From Bacteroidales bacterium UBA1628 (GTDB lineage: Bacteria; Bacteroidota; Bacteroidia; Bacteroidales; UBA932), in assembly GCA_002321335.1 (NCBI GenBank), contig DCMG01000087.1, forward strand, positions 1-30,566: a stretch of 30,566 nt of DNA. Reading direction: 5' to 3'. How positions within the stretch are numbered: position 1 is the stretch's first letter; each line of letters starts with the position of its first letter. Under the pieces are notes generated by a model. That model was given only the letters and a program-made list of their open reading frames with translations, had not been told where the DNA came from and made no database searches. Positions 15,811 to 24,456 of this stretch are shown here, piece by piece. Both the position numbers and the translations under genes were made by a program.

Positions 15811-18263
15811 TGAAAAGAAATATATTGTTGATTTCTTTGGGGGTTCTCATTAATTGCGGGGTGGTGTTTTCAGCGCAGCTCCCATCTAAATGTTCAGTAT
15901 ATAAACCTCAGGAACTGCTTTCTGAGGTTCTGAAGGAAAGCGCGGCGGAGAAACTGGTCCGCTCGGGTTCTTATGGTCAGAACGCAAAACCGGCAAAGCT
16001 TATGTACTGGGATGTGTTCAGTGACCGTGATGACAATATTACTTATGCTGAGCCAAACAATGCGAAGCCTTTTGGTAAATTGTCTTTCAACGAGAAGGTC
16101 AGAATAGCTAAGATTTCCGGAGAATATGCGATGGTTTATTCTGAACCGAATGAGACTGTCAACTATCCGGAAATCTCAGGTTCTGCTGTGTTCAAAGGTT
16201 GGATTCCTATGAAAAACCTTCTTTTGTGGAGTTCATGCCTCGCCAATGACCGAGGGATATATTTCAAGGCTCTTTTGTGTGTCAACGCGGACCAGCGTGA
16301 CGCCAAGACTTTCGGTGTCGGGTACAGAAGTCCGGAGGATAAGTCCAAGACAGTAAGGCTTTCTACGGATATGCAGTTCTATTATGTGATGAAAAGAGGC
16401 AGCAACGGAATGGTTCTGTTGGCGACACAGCACAAGATAGATGGACTTAAGGGGTTGATTTCCAACAAACTTTTGAAAGCGTGGGTGCCAAGTGAGTCAT
16501 ATGTGCCTTGGAACCAAAGGTCTTGCATTGAGCCAACGTGGGAACATGAGGATGTTGAGTATTTCGCATCCCGTAACATAACCTCAAAAATCTACGATTC
16601 CAAGGAATTGACAGGTGATGTGGCCAGCACAGTGCCGTTCCGCAAGAGCAATGCGCCTTATGATCAGTATCAGTACCGTATGGCTCCGGAGGCATTGCGT
16701 TTCCCTATTCTGGACGGAACAACCGCTGATGAGTACGAATGTTCTTCATTCACAAGTTCCGGGGGATCGGCCAATGTCTCAGCCAAGCAGCAGGAAGCGG
16801 TGAAACTCGAGCAGAAAAAGAAAGTGGAGTTGGAGAAGCTGCTGCACCTTAATCTGGCGATTGTCATAGATGGGACGTCCTCGATGGATCCATATTTCCC
16901 GGCTGTGGAAAAAGCCATCAAGGATGGATGTGCCTTCTTTGACAAGAATAAGTTCAAGATCAAAGTCGGTGTCTTGATCTACCGAGATTATGCTGACGGA
17001 ACCCAAGGACTTACCGAGATTTACAATTTCACCAATCCGGGTGATCCGGGATTGTTCTCATTCCTATCCACAGGAGGCGCTTACGGCATCAAGAGTTCTG
17101 CGGGTGACAAATCTTTCACTGAGGCCTTGTTCTATGGTATCAATGAGGCTTTGGACAAATTCCCGTTTGACAAGGATCAGAGCAACCTCATGCTTGTGGT
17201 AGGCGATTGCGGCAATGCGGTGGATGATGCCAAGGGACCATCCGCCGATCAGATAGTGAGCAAGCTTGCGGCAAAGAATGTGAACCTCTTCGGATTTCAG
17301 GTACGAAACCTTAATCAGGAGGCTTGGAATCTCTACAACAGACAACTTCTGCAGATAATGAAGAAAAGTCTTCAGAAGAAATACGAGGCGTTCCAGCAAA
17401 GCGATGACATGCTGAAAAAGTCTGAGATACGCCTGAGTGATGGTGTACGCGCCAAAACCACGGCGGATGGTCAGAGATTCAGCAATGTGAGCGTCAAGGA
17501 TTCGGATCAGAAATATTTCGGCGAGCATAAATATGCCACGGCGGGAACCGAGATCTCCGCTCAGGTGCTTGCCACATTGATGAAAGAGTCTATTGGTGGC
17601 TATGCGCAGAGTGTCCAGTCCCAGTTGGATCTTCTTGTGAACACAGATGTGAACGACCTGTCTGACAATCTTGTCGAGAACGATTTCGAGGGCAGTGAGG
17701 ATGTCCTTAAGGCTGCCACTGTCAATGTCAACAAAGCCTGGCTGCGCAAAAGATTGGGCAGCGCCATGCCGAAAGGGACGTCGCAGCTTATCACATTCCG
17801 TGGATGGACAGCCAAGAAAGATGACAGTGGCAGGGATTTCTACAAGCCTGTATTGTTCATTTCTTCAGAGGAATATGATGAGTTGATGATGAGGCTTAAG
17901 CCTGTGGATGATGTTGCCAGGCAATCTACATCAGACAACAGGCAACCGTATGTGAACGCTCTCAAGGCTCTGCTGAAGAGCATGATTCCAGGCATCACGA
18001 ACGAGGAGATGGAGAGAAAAGGCATCGCCGATGTCATGAATATGATCGCGGGTCTTAATGAATCTTCAGACGCCTTGAAAGGTCGGACGCTTTTGGAAAT
18101 ATCCGATGAGGCTGCCGTCAAACCTACTGAATACCGCAGAATGGTCATGGACTTTGACAGAAAGTACAAGAATCTTGACTTCATCAAAAACAATCCTTAC
18201 AAATATGTTAGGGAGTTCAACGGTGTGAAGTATTATTGGATTCCGATTGAGAATCTGCCTTAA
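15807..18263 (+). CDS. TssR-like periplasmic protein with SH3-like and VWA domains
   Basis: This is an 818-residue exported protein (817 if the second ATG of ATGATG is used), with a signal peptide ending near FSA (residue about 23). Two SH3-like segments are visible, about 85-140 (ending GWIPMKNLLLW) and 180-235 (ending AWVPSESYVPW), and perhaps a third at about 245-300. A Lys/Glu/Gln-rich helix (327-347) leads to a VWA domain (about 347-505) with MIDAS-type residues DGTSS (355-359), Thr438 and Asp467. The C-terminal third has PVLFISSEEYDELM and ends YYWIPIENLP. Length, order and these end motifs agree with my memory of TssR, a periplasmic component of the Bacteroidota type VI secretion system. 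No other T6SS structural gene is nearby, so TssR-like is the safe name. Confidence 0.75.
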   Translation: MMKRNILLISLGVLINCGVVFSAQLPSKCSVYKPQELLSEVLKESAAEKLVRSGSYGQNAKPAKLMYWDVFSDRDDNITYAEPNNAKPFGKLSFNEKVRIAKISGEYAMVYSEPNETVNYPEISGSAVFKGWIPMKNLLLWSSCLANDRGIYFKALLCVNADQRDAKTFGVGYRSPEDKSKTVRLSTDMQFYYVMKRGSNGMVLLATQHKIDGLKGLISNKLLKAWVPSESYVPWNQRSCIEPTWEHEDVEYFASRNITSKIYDSKELTGDVASTVPFRKSNAPYDQYQYRMAPEALRFPILDGTTADEYECSSFTSSGGSANVSAKQQEAVKLEQKKKVELEKLLHLNLAIVIDGTSSMDPYFPAVEKAIKDGCAFFDKNKFKIKVGVLIYRDYADGTQGLTEIYNFTNPGDPGLFSFLSTGGAYGIKSSAGDKSFTEALFYGINEALDKFPFDKDQSNLMLVVGDCGNAVDDAKGPSADQIVSKLAAKNVNLFGFQVRNLNQEAWNLYNRQLLQIMKKSLQKKYEAFQQSDDMLKKSEIRLSDGVRAKTTADGQRFSNVSVKDSDQKYFGEHKYATAGTEISAQVLATLMKESIGGYAQSVQSQLDLLVNTDVNDLSDNLVENDFEGSEDVLKAATVNVNKAWLRKRLGSAMPKGTSQLITFRGWTAKKDDSGRDFYKPVLFISSEEYDELMMRLKPVDDVARQSTSDNRQPYVNALKALLKSMIPGITNEEMERKGIADVMNMIAGLNESSDALKGRTLLEISDEAAVKPTEYRRMVMDFDRKYKNLDFIKNNPYKYVREFNGVKYYWIPIENLP

Positions 18264-18274
18264 ACAAGGTTGTT

Positions 18275-19147
18275 ATGGATAAATTGTTTGAGATACATAA
18301 CCTTAGATGCTCATACGACAAGCATTACCGTGAGGGCGTTTCCAAAACGGTGCTCCACATAGATGACTTGGTCTTGCCTAAAGGGAAAAAGATATTCATT
18401 GTCGGCGAGTCAGGAATAGGCAAGAGCACTATTCTTGAGGTGCTTGGGATGATGAACAATACCATAGTCCCGGATGTGAACACGAAATTTTTGTTTTATC
18501 AGAGCGAGGAGAAGCCTGTTGACTTGTTGGAGATGTGGAAAAGGGGCAATGATGAAGAGTTGTCTGACTTCAGACGTCGGAATTTCAACTTCATATTCCA
18601 GAGCACGAATCTGATGAGAAACTTCACCGCGTATGAGAACATCGCCATAACCAGAATGATTCAAGGCTATACCAAGTTCTCGTCTTTCCGCAAGGTGGAC
18701 AAGATTCTTGCAGACCTCGGTCTTGATCATGTGGATGAGAACAGAATGGCTCAGGAATTGTCTGGCGGCCAGCAGCAAAGGTTGGCTTTCGCAAGGGCGG
18801 TCCTGCCCGATTTCACTGTGCTGTTCGGTGATGAGCCTACAGGAAACCTTGACAGCGACAATGCCGTAAGGGCGATGTCGTTGCTTTCCGCAAAACTGAA
18901 CGAGCTGCAGAACAGTTCCGCGATAATCGTGTCCCACGATATGCATCTTGCCGTGACATTCGCCGACATCATCATCAAGATTCGTAAGAAAGAGCATCCT
19001 CGCAAGTCTGGCGCGGACGAGGTGACTTTCTATGGTCTTATAGACAAGCAGAGTGTTTTTGTGCCGTCCGAGGAAGGGGAAAGTTGGTCAAACGGTTCAG
19101 AGAGCCATGATCGGGAAGATTTTGAGAAATTTCTGAAAAAGATTTGA
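18275..19147 (+). CDS. ABC transporter ATPase, LolD/MacB-like
   Basis: This is a 290-residue cytoplasmic ATPase of the lipoprotein-release/MacB/FtsE group. Walker A is GESGIGKS (44-51), the Q-loop Gln109 is in FIFQST, the signature is LSGGQQQR (162-169), Walker B ends GDEP with Glu187, and the switch is His221. The helical insert before the Q-loop (about 68-105) and RRxFNFIFQ fit the MacB/LolD type. A C-terminal extension of about 50 residues (240-290), rich in Ser and charged residues, is unusual. The next gene encodes its permease. Within T6SS regulation, TagT is an ATPase of this same type. It starts 11 bases after the TssR-like gene. Confidence 0.93.
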   Translation: MDKLFEIHNLRCSYDKHYREGVSKTVLHIDDLVLPKGKKIFIVGESGIGKSTILEVLGMMNNTIVPDVNTKFLFYQSEEKPVDLLEMWKRGNDEELSDFRRRNFNFIFQSTNLMRNFTAYENIAITRMIQGYTKFSSFRKVDKILADLGLDHVDENRMAQELSGGQQQRLAFARAVLPDFTVLFGDEPTGNLDSDNAVRAMSLLSAKLNELQNSSAIIVSHDMHLAVTFADIIIKIRKKEHPRKSGADEVTFYGLIDKQSVFVPSEEGESWSNGSESHDREDFEKFLKKI

Positions 19148-19149
19148 GT

Positions 19150-20709
19150 ATGTCGCTGCTGAAGTATTTATCAGAGGATTTTTTTAAGTTGTTCGTAAAA
19201 AGAGAAGGAAAAGTGGTGTTGGGAAGGCACTTTTCCAATCTTTGGTTGTTGGTCTGTGTGCTGACACTTACATTTTTGGCGATAGCATTCAGCAATGCAA
19301 GTCTCAACTATCTGTCCTACAAGATGAATGACCCGTTCATCAACTGGGTGGACATTCAGAATGACTATGGTGAAGGGGATATAGACGGTCTTTTGGAAGG
19401 ACTGTCAGACACGACAAAGCAACAGGAATATCATTTTGTGGCATATCAGGTTGATTATACCAACCACTATATGTTTTTCGGGAAAGACAATTCGCAGATC
19501 CAATATCTGAATTGCCGCTTCTTCCAGTCGTTCGCCGATAACCCATTGCTACAAGCTATCCTTGGTGAGGACAATGTCGTTGATGGTGTCTCAATTACGG
19601 CGGATCGGCTTCGTGATGACATGATCGGTGTCATCATAACAAAGGATGTCATGACCAAAATGGGCTATGCGGATGATTTCCCTGCCTATATTGACCTTTG
19701 CCGGTACAGTGCAGGTGCGGACACTTTAGGGTTCGACTTGTATCAAGGATTCGCCCATGTGCCGGTTCCTGTGATTGCCGTTGTCAGGCGCCTTCCTAAG
19801 AACATGGATGTCATAGCCACGCGTTTCTTCTATGAGCAACAAAGAAACGACATGACTTATCCATTCAATCTTAATAATATAGAGTATGCTTCATCCTTGT
19901 ATTACTATATTCCTGAAGGATGCGACAAGGAAGGCATGAAGGCTTTCCTGATGTCGGACAGTGGTGACAGTTGTTTTGTCAGGGATGCGTACCTGCCGCA
20001 GCAGGCCTCGTTCAAGGATGGTTCTTTCATCTCGCTTCAAGGGAAGTCCGGCTCGATTCTTCCGGAAACGGCGTGGAAGATTGACTCAGACTTCATGGCG
20101 AAATATGAAAGTGATGGTGTTCTGAGAGTTTATGACTATTCTTTCAGTGACTACTCGCTGCCTCAAGGCTCGTTCATATCCGTTCAGTTCAACGATTTGA
20201 ACAAGATAAGGGAGTTTGAGTCTTTTGCCAAAGACACATATAAGGTCAAGATTGAAATGTCTCAGATCAATGCCAAGGAGAACTTCAATTCTGTCAGCAT
20301 CATGGCGAATATCCTGTCATGGGCCATCATAGCGTTCTCCATAATATGTATTATTCTGTTCATCGTGAACCTTCTTCAGTCATATTTCCAAAAGGTCAAG
20401 AAGAATCTGGGCACATTCAAAGCCTTCGGCATCAGCAATAAGGAACTCATCGGAATATATATGCTAATCATGATGGGGACCATTCTTGCAGCCATGGTCA
20501 TTTCGATAGTACTGATATGGTCTGTCCAATCGGTTCTTCCATTGGCGGGACTGATGAAGGACGGGGCTTTCAATTATCTGTCGTTATGGAACAACAAGAC
20601 CTTTTACTCGATCGCTGTCATTCTGGTCGGATCGGCGGTTACGGTATTGCTTGTGATGAAGCGGCTTCTCTCTGCCACACCTGGTGATTTGATATATGAC
20701 AGACAATAG
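19150..20709 (+). CDS. FtsX/MacB-type ABC permease
   Basis: This 519-residue inner-membrane protein has four TM segments in the MacB/FtsX (type VII) layout: TM1 at 31-50, a periplasmic domain of about 335 residues, then TM2-TM4 at about 387-410, 434-460 and 485-504. The conserved coupling region between TM2 and TM3 reads NLGTFKAFGISNKELIGIYM, typical of FtsX-like permeases. Such transporters use ATP to move periplasmic partners (mechanotransmission) or release lipoproteins, rather than pumping small molecules through the membrane. The ATG at 19150 is used; a TTG at 19144 overlapping the ATPase stop is an alternative. TagS of the T6SS phosphorylation pathway has the same architecture. Confidence 0.9.
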   Translation: MSLLKYLSEDFFKLFVKREGKVVLGRHFSNLWLLVCVLTLTFLAIAFSNASLNYLSYKMNDPFINWVDIQNDYGEGDIDGLLEGLSDTTKQQEYHFVAYQVDYTNHYMFFGKDNSQIQYLNCRFFQSFADNPLLQAILGEDNVVDGVSITADRLRDDMIGVIITKDVMTKMGYADDFPAYIDLCRYSAGADTLGFDLYQGFAHVPVPVIAVVRRLPKNMDVIATRFFYEQQRNDMTYPFNLNNIEYASSLYYYIPEGCDKEGMKAFLMSDSGDSCFVRDAYLPQQASFKDGSFISLQGKSGSILPETAWKIDSDFMAKYESDGVLRVYDYSFSDYSLPQGSFISVQFNDLNKIREFESFAKDTYKVKIEMSQINAKENFNSVSIMANILSWAIIAFSIICIILFIVNLLQSYFQKVKKNLGTFKAFGISNKELIGIYMLIMMGTILAAMVISIVLIWSVQSVLPLAGLMKDGAFNYLSLWNNKTFYSIAVILVGSAVTVLLVMKRLLSATPGDLIYDRQ

Positions 20710-20722
20710 TTGATCAAGTACG

Positions 20723-23700
20723 ATGAATATGAAACATCAAGTATTGAGCCTTATAATTTGCGCGGTTGCCTCAAGCGTGTGCCTTTCCTGCAAATTTGAT
20801 GATTCCAACCTGTATCCGGAACAAGTCGGGAACGGTGCGGCTTTGTCTGTCGGAGACAAACAATCATTGTCTCCGACCGGAGGAAATTTTACATTTACAT
20901 TCACGTCTCCTACCGATTGGGTGCTTTCTGATTGTCCGTCTTGGCTTACATTCTCGCAGACATCCGGTAAATCAGGAAGCAGTACAATTACTGTCAGCGC
21001 CAAACTTAATGACACAAGAGCCGACAGGAGTGTTGTGGTATCATTCCGTTCTTCTGCATATGTTGTCCTGATGACGGTTGTACAGGAACGCCCATATCTC
21101 AGAATCAACAATAATGATTTCGACTTTGATTGGGACAGCAGCCGGGACTATTTGGCATCCGGGCTGCCGCTGACCATTGAATCAAATGTTGATTGGGCTT
21201 TTGTCAGTCCGGCTGTCTCATCAGGCAACCCAACCTTGGCTCATTTCGGAATCTCAGAGAATGTTGGTAAAGGCAACATGAATATCAATGTTCTTCCTTC
21301 TGTCATGAACACAGATAAGGAGGACTATGACATGACCGTACGTTTGGCGGCTGTTACTTATGATGAGCAAGGGCGTATTCAAGAGATTCCGTCAAAGGCG
21401 ATCGATGATTTCAACATTCGTTTCTTTCAGAAGCACATTAAATTCCTCATCAACGAGACAATAGAACCGATTAGTAATTCAATACCGGAACTTGGAGACA
21501 CGTCTCTGGTATATCATATTGACACTGAGGTGCCATGGAAGGTTCAGATGTCCGCGGACGGCCAGACTTGGCAGGATGGGCTGCCGACATGGATAACATC
21601 CAACCGGAAAAATGCGGCTGCAGGTGCGGCTGACCTGTCGCTTTCTTGGCGTAACACTAATTCGGTCAACACCACCAACGGAGGTGTGAACCCCTATTCT
21701 GAGAACCGTTTTGTGCATTTGCGCATCATATCCACTGATCCTACCATGGTGAGTGAGAACAAGATTGTTTACCGCAATATCGAATTGGTTCAGAGACCGT
21801 ATATCCTGACTCTTGGTGGCAGTGCCGGGACTTCAGACGTCAGGCTGGAAAATGATGGGGCGGCAGACAAACAAATGAATATACAATCTTCCGGATCGTG
21901 GAAAATTGAGAATGTTCCATCATGGATGACGGTCTCTTCAACTGCCGGTGTTGGAAATCAGACAGTTGTCTTTAAGGCGAAAGAACGGAATCTGGCTACA
22001 TCTGATCTTACATCTAGCGGTTTCAGACTTGTTAGCTTGAGAAACAGCATGGTATGCAATATTTCCGCTGTTCAGGACCGATTCAAATTTGACCTTGAAT
22101 ATCCGAACGTGCTGAAGGCCATACCTACTCGGAGCACGAAGTCATATTCAGTTTCCTTGGAATCTTCCGGCGGGTGGGAAATTTCCGGCCGGCCGGACTG
22201 GTTGGATATTTCTCAGTCTTCTTCTGAATCCCAAGGCCGGTTTGATATCCTTGTCGGCGCGAATTCGGCCAATCCGGACGAGAGCACAGACAGGTCTGCG
22301 AATATCGTATTCACGAGCCTGATTCACAAGGAGGCAGGGAAAAATTTGACACGTACGATAAACGTCAGGCAAAGGAAATATTCATTTGACCTCACCCAGT
22401 CATCTTTGGCTACCATTCCGGCATACAGCGAGAAATACGACTGCCGTTTATTTGTGGTATGTTCCGGTGACTGGAAGATAAGTTCGCATCCAAACTGGCT
22501 TGTGCCTGATGTCTTGTCAGGGGATGGGTTAAGTGATGTAAACATAGCCTTTACCCCTTCTTACAATACCAAGGTGTCCTCAAGGACCGGCAAGATAGAG
22601 GTGACGGACAATTATAAGGGAACGGTGAAATCCATAAATGTTTCTCAGGATGGATTTGTATTCGATTCAGAAAGCAAGACTTTCTCTGATATCGATGTCA
22701 TTAACAATAAGTCATTTACGGTTGATTTCAATCTGACGGCCGGAGCCCCTTGGGAGATAGAGTCTGGATATGGGTCTTGGGTGGTTCCTGACAAGGTTAG
22801 AGGTAACGGAAGTTCTCGCATAACCTTCACTCCACAGCCAAATCCTAACACAAGCAAAAGATCAACCACGGTAAGGATTCATTCAACTGTCAACAATGCG
22901 TACAAAGACATCGTGTTCCTGCAGAATGAATATGTGTTTGACACGAAGGCTGAGTCATATTCCTTCACAGAATTGTCTTCGGACAGGAAAGCCATAAAAG
23001 TCACCTCATCCGGTGACTGGAAAGTCAGCAATTGTCCTTCGTGGGCTAATCTGTCAATGTCCAGCGGCGCTGGCAGCGGTACTGTTTATCTGACAGTGGA
23101 AAAGAATGTGAACAAGAGCGAACGTACCGAGTCTTTCACAATCGCCAGCGTTCTTAACAGAAACCTGACGAAAACGGTCACCATCTCACAGGATGCGTAT
23201 GTGTTTGACACACAATCGGAAAATTTCTCGTATGATCCGATCAACGGGAAGAGCGATAAATTCAATGTCGTTTCGTCCGGAAACTGGGTGGTGAAGGATT
23301 CTCCGTCTTGGGTCGGACTGTCACACAGTAGCGGTTCCGGCGCTGAAGGCGGTAAATCTACGACCGTCACCATCAATCCTTCAAACAACTTGAATGAATC
23401 CGGTCGTTCTGCGGTCGTGAAAATAGTCAGTGCGGACAATTCATCATTGGTTAAGAATATCAATGTGAGTCAAAGTGCGTTCGAGTTCTCGTTGTCTAGC
23501 CAATCCCTTTCGTTCTCCGCTTCAAAAAGTACCCCTCAAAAGGTTACGGTCAAATGTTCAGGTGCATGGACAGCTAAATCCGATGCCTCGTGGCTGGGCG
23601 TGACGACAGACAATGACACATTGCTCATCAGCGTTTCGGACAACACCTCTTCTGAGCGCAAAGGCTCAGTGACTGTTACCAGCACGATGAACAACAAGAC

Positions 23701-23737
23701 TTTGACCATATCCGTGACTCAAGCCAAGAAAAAGTAA
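20723..23737 (+). CDS. Large BACON-repeat lipoprotein
   Basis: This is a 1004-residue exported protein, probably a lipoprotein (Cys23 after VCLS, a loose lipobox). The rest is about ten tandem BACON-type beta-sandwich domains, each with a Trp two residues from a strand start and a P-x-W or S-W partner, such as DWVLSDCPSWLTFS, SWKIENVPSWMTVS, GWEISGRPDWLDIS, DWKVSNCPSWANLS and NWVVKDSPSWVGLS, ending in AWTAKSDASWLGVT. Repeats differ strongly in sequence and are old. BACON domains are common in Bacteroidota surface proteins and are thought to bind carbohydrate or mucin, or to act as spacers. No catalytic domain is attached, so it is a long rod. It follows the permease by 13 bases, the place where an OM sensor lipoprotein such as TagQ would be expected, but there is no homology to TagQ. 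Confidence 0.88.
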   Translation: MNMKHQVLSLIICAVASSVCLSCKFDDSNLYPEQVGNGAALSVGDKQSLSPTGGNFTFTFTSPTDWVLSDCPSWLTFSQTSGKSGSSTITVSAKLNDTRADRSVVVSFRSSAYVVLMTVVQERPYLRINNNDFDFDWDSSRDYLASGLPLTIESNVDWAFVSPAVSSGNPTLAHFGISENVGKGNMNINVLPSVMNTDKEDYDMTVRLAAVTYDEQGRIQEIPSKAIDDFNIRFFQKHIKFLINETIEPISNSIPELGDTSLVYHIDTEVPWKVQMSADGQTWQDGLPTWITSNRKNAAAGAADLSLSWRNTNSVNTTNGGVNPYSENRFVHLRIISTDPTMVSENKIVYRNIELVQRPYILTLGGSAGTSDVRLENDGAADKQMNIQSSGSWKIENVPSWMTVSSTAGVGNQTVVFKAKERNLATSDLTSSGFRLVSLRNSMVCNISAVQDRFKFDLEYPNVLKAIPTRSTKSYSVSLESSGGWEISGRPDWLDISQSSSESQGRFDILVGANSANPDESTDRSANIVFTSLIHKEAGKNLTRTINVRQRKYSFDLTQSSLATIPAYSEKYDCRLFVVCSGDWKISSHPNWLVPDVLSGDGLSDVNIAFTPSYNTKVSSRTGKIEVTDNYKGTVKSINVSQDGFVFDSESKTFSDIDVINNKSFTVDFNLTAGAPWEIESGYGSWVVPDKVRGNGSSRITFTPQPNPNTSKRSTTVRIHSTVNNAYKDIVFLQNEYVFDTKAESYSFTELSSDRKAIKVTSSGDWKVSNCPSWANLSMSSGAGSGTVYLTVEKNVNKSERTESFTIASVLNRNLTKTVTISQDAYVFDTQSENFSYDPINGKSDKFNVVSSGNWVVKDSPSWVGLSHSSGSGAEGGKSTTVTINPSNNLNESGRSAVVKIVSADNSSLVKNINVSQSAFEFSLSSQSLSFSASKSTPQKVTVKCSGAWTAKSDASWLGVTTDNDTLLISVSDNTSSERKGSVTVTSTMNNKTLTISVTQAKKK

Positions 23738-23769
23738 CAAGAAATGTTCAACATATTAAACACAATATT

Positions 23770-24192
23770 ATGAAACGTTTATTTATTATTGCCATGGCCG
23801 TAATTATGGCCTCATCATGTTCTGTGCTGCACAGGGCTGTTGTTGAAAATCCGGTTGAGTCCCATTCTTTGTCATCGGACAGCAAGGCCTCGCTCAATGT
23901 GTCCTCCACTAAAGTGTCTTACGTTTATCGCCCTTCAAAGGATGATGCGAAAACGTTAAGCATTGAGGATTTGAAAAAAAATGCTGTCTACGAGGCGTTG
24001 GAATCCAATGGAGGTTATGATGTGCTTGTAGGGGCGAATTACTATGTCACTGCGAAGCATGGTTTCTTCTTCAGCAGGAGAGTCACGAGCATCAAGGTTT
24101 CCGGTTATCCGGCTGTCTACAAAGATTTCAGGGATGCTCCCGAGAATGTGATCCCTGTAGATGGAGTCAACGTCAAACTTGACCTTAAATAA
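23770..24192 (+). CDS. Small lipoprotein of unknown function
   Basis: This is a 140-residue protein with a lipoprotein-like signal (MASSC, Cys17). The mature part ends with a compact region, YDVLVGANYYVT to VTSIKVSGYPAVYKDFRDA, of a kind I recognise from small lipoproteins common in Bacteroidota whose function is unknown. It is the last gene of the operon, 32 bases after the BACON gene and followed by a hairpin at 24246-24279. Confidence 0.82.
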   Translation: MKRLFIIAMAVIMASSCSVLHRAVVENPVESHSLSSDSKASLNVSSTKVSYVYRPSKDDAKTLSIEDLKKNAVYEALESNGGYDVLVGANYYVTAKHGFFFSRRVTSIKVSGYPAVYKDFRDAPENVIPVDGVNVKLDLK

Positions 24193-24245
24193 CAATGCTT
24201 TAGAATGGAGATTGTGAAACTCAATCTCGATTTTGAATATTTACG

Positions 24246-24279
24246 AGCGTCCGGAACAAGATATGTTGTCCGGACGCTT
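24246..24279 (+). terminator. Terminator hairpin ending the signalling operon
   Basis: GCGTCCGG (24247-24254) pairs with CCGGACGC (24270-24277). The stem continues inward with ACAA/TTGT past one bulged A. The following GTTGTTCTTG is T-rich but not a pure T-run. Confidence 0.65.
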
Positions 24280-24425
24280 GTTGTTCTTGTTCACAAGTAA
24301 TATAGTTCGGTTTTGATGATATTGTATGTGGTTGCCATTCATCGCCACTCAGCCGTATTCACGGGCATTGTCAGTTTTTTTTGTGTGAAACGTCAGTAAT
24401 TTAGGAAGAAAGTGGATTTTTATGC

Positions 24426-24433
24426 TATATTTG
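24426..24433 (+). promoter_or_regulatory. -7 promoter element for the CNNM/CBS gene
   Basis: TATATTTG matches TAnnTTTG exactly, 24 bases before the start codon at 24457. No clear -33 element is visible. The rest of the 24193-24456 gap holds the terminator and nothing else I can name. Confidence 0.5.
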
Positions 24434-24456
24434 TAAGACATTAACTGAAATCCTAT

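Noticed and set aside
20723..23737. Recent tandem DNA repeats in the BACON gene
   Set aside because: The ten domains are similar only at the protein-pattern level; no long direct DNA repeats were seen.
6361..24192. Complete type VI secretion locus
   Set aside because: No TssB/C sheath, Hcp, VgrG, ClpV, TssK or baseplate protein can be found in any frame; only regulatory-type genes and one TssR-like gene are present.
6361..24192. Anti-phage defence island of the TerY/VWA-kinase-PP2C type
   Set aside because: VWA, kinase, PP2C and FHA do co-occur in such systems, but here the VWA protein and many partners are exported, and there is no nuclease, NTPase or toxin domain.
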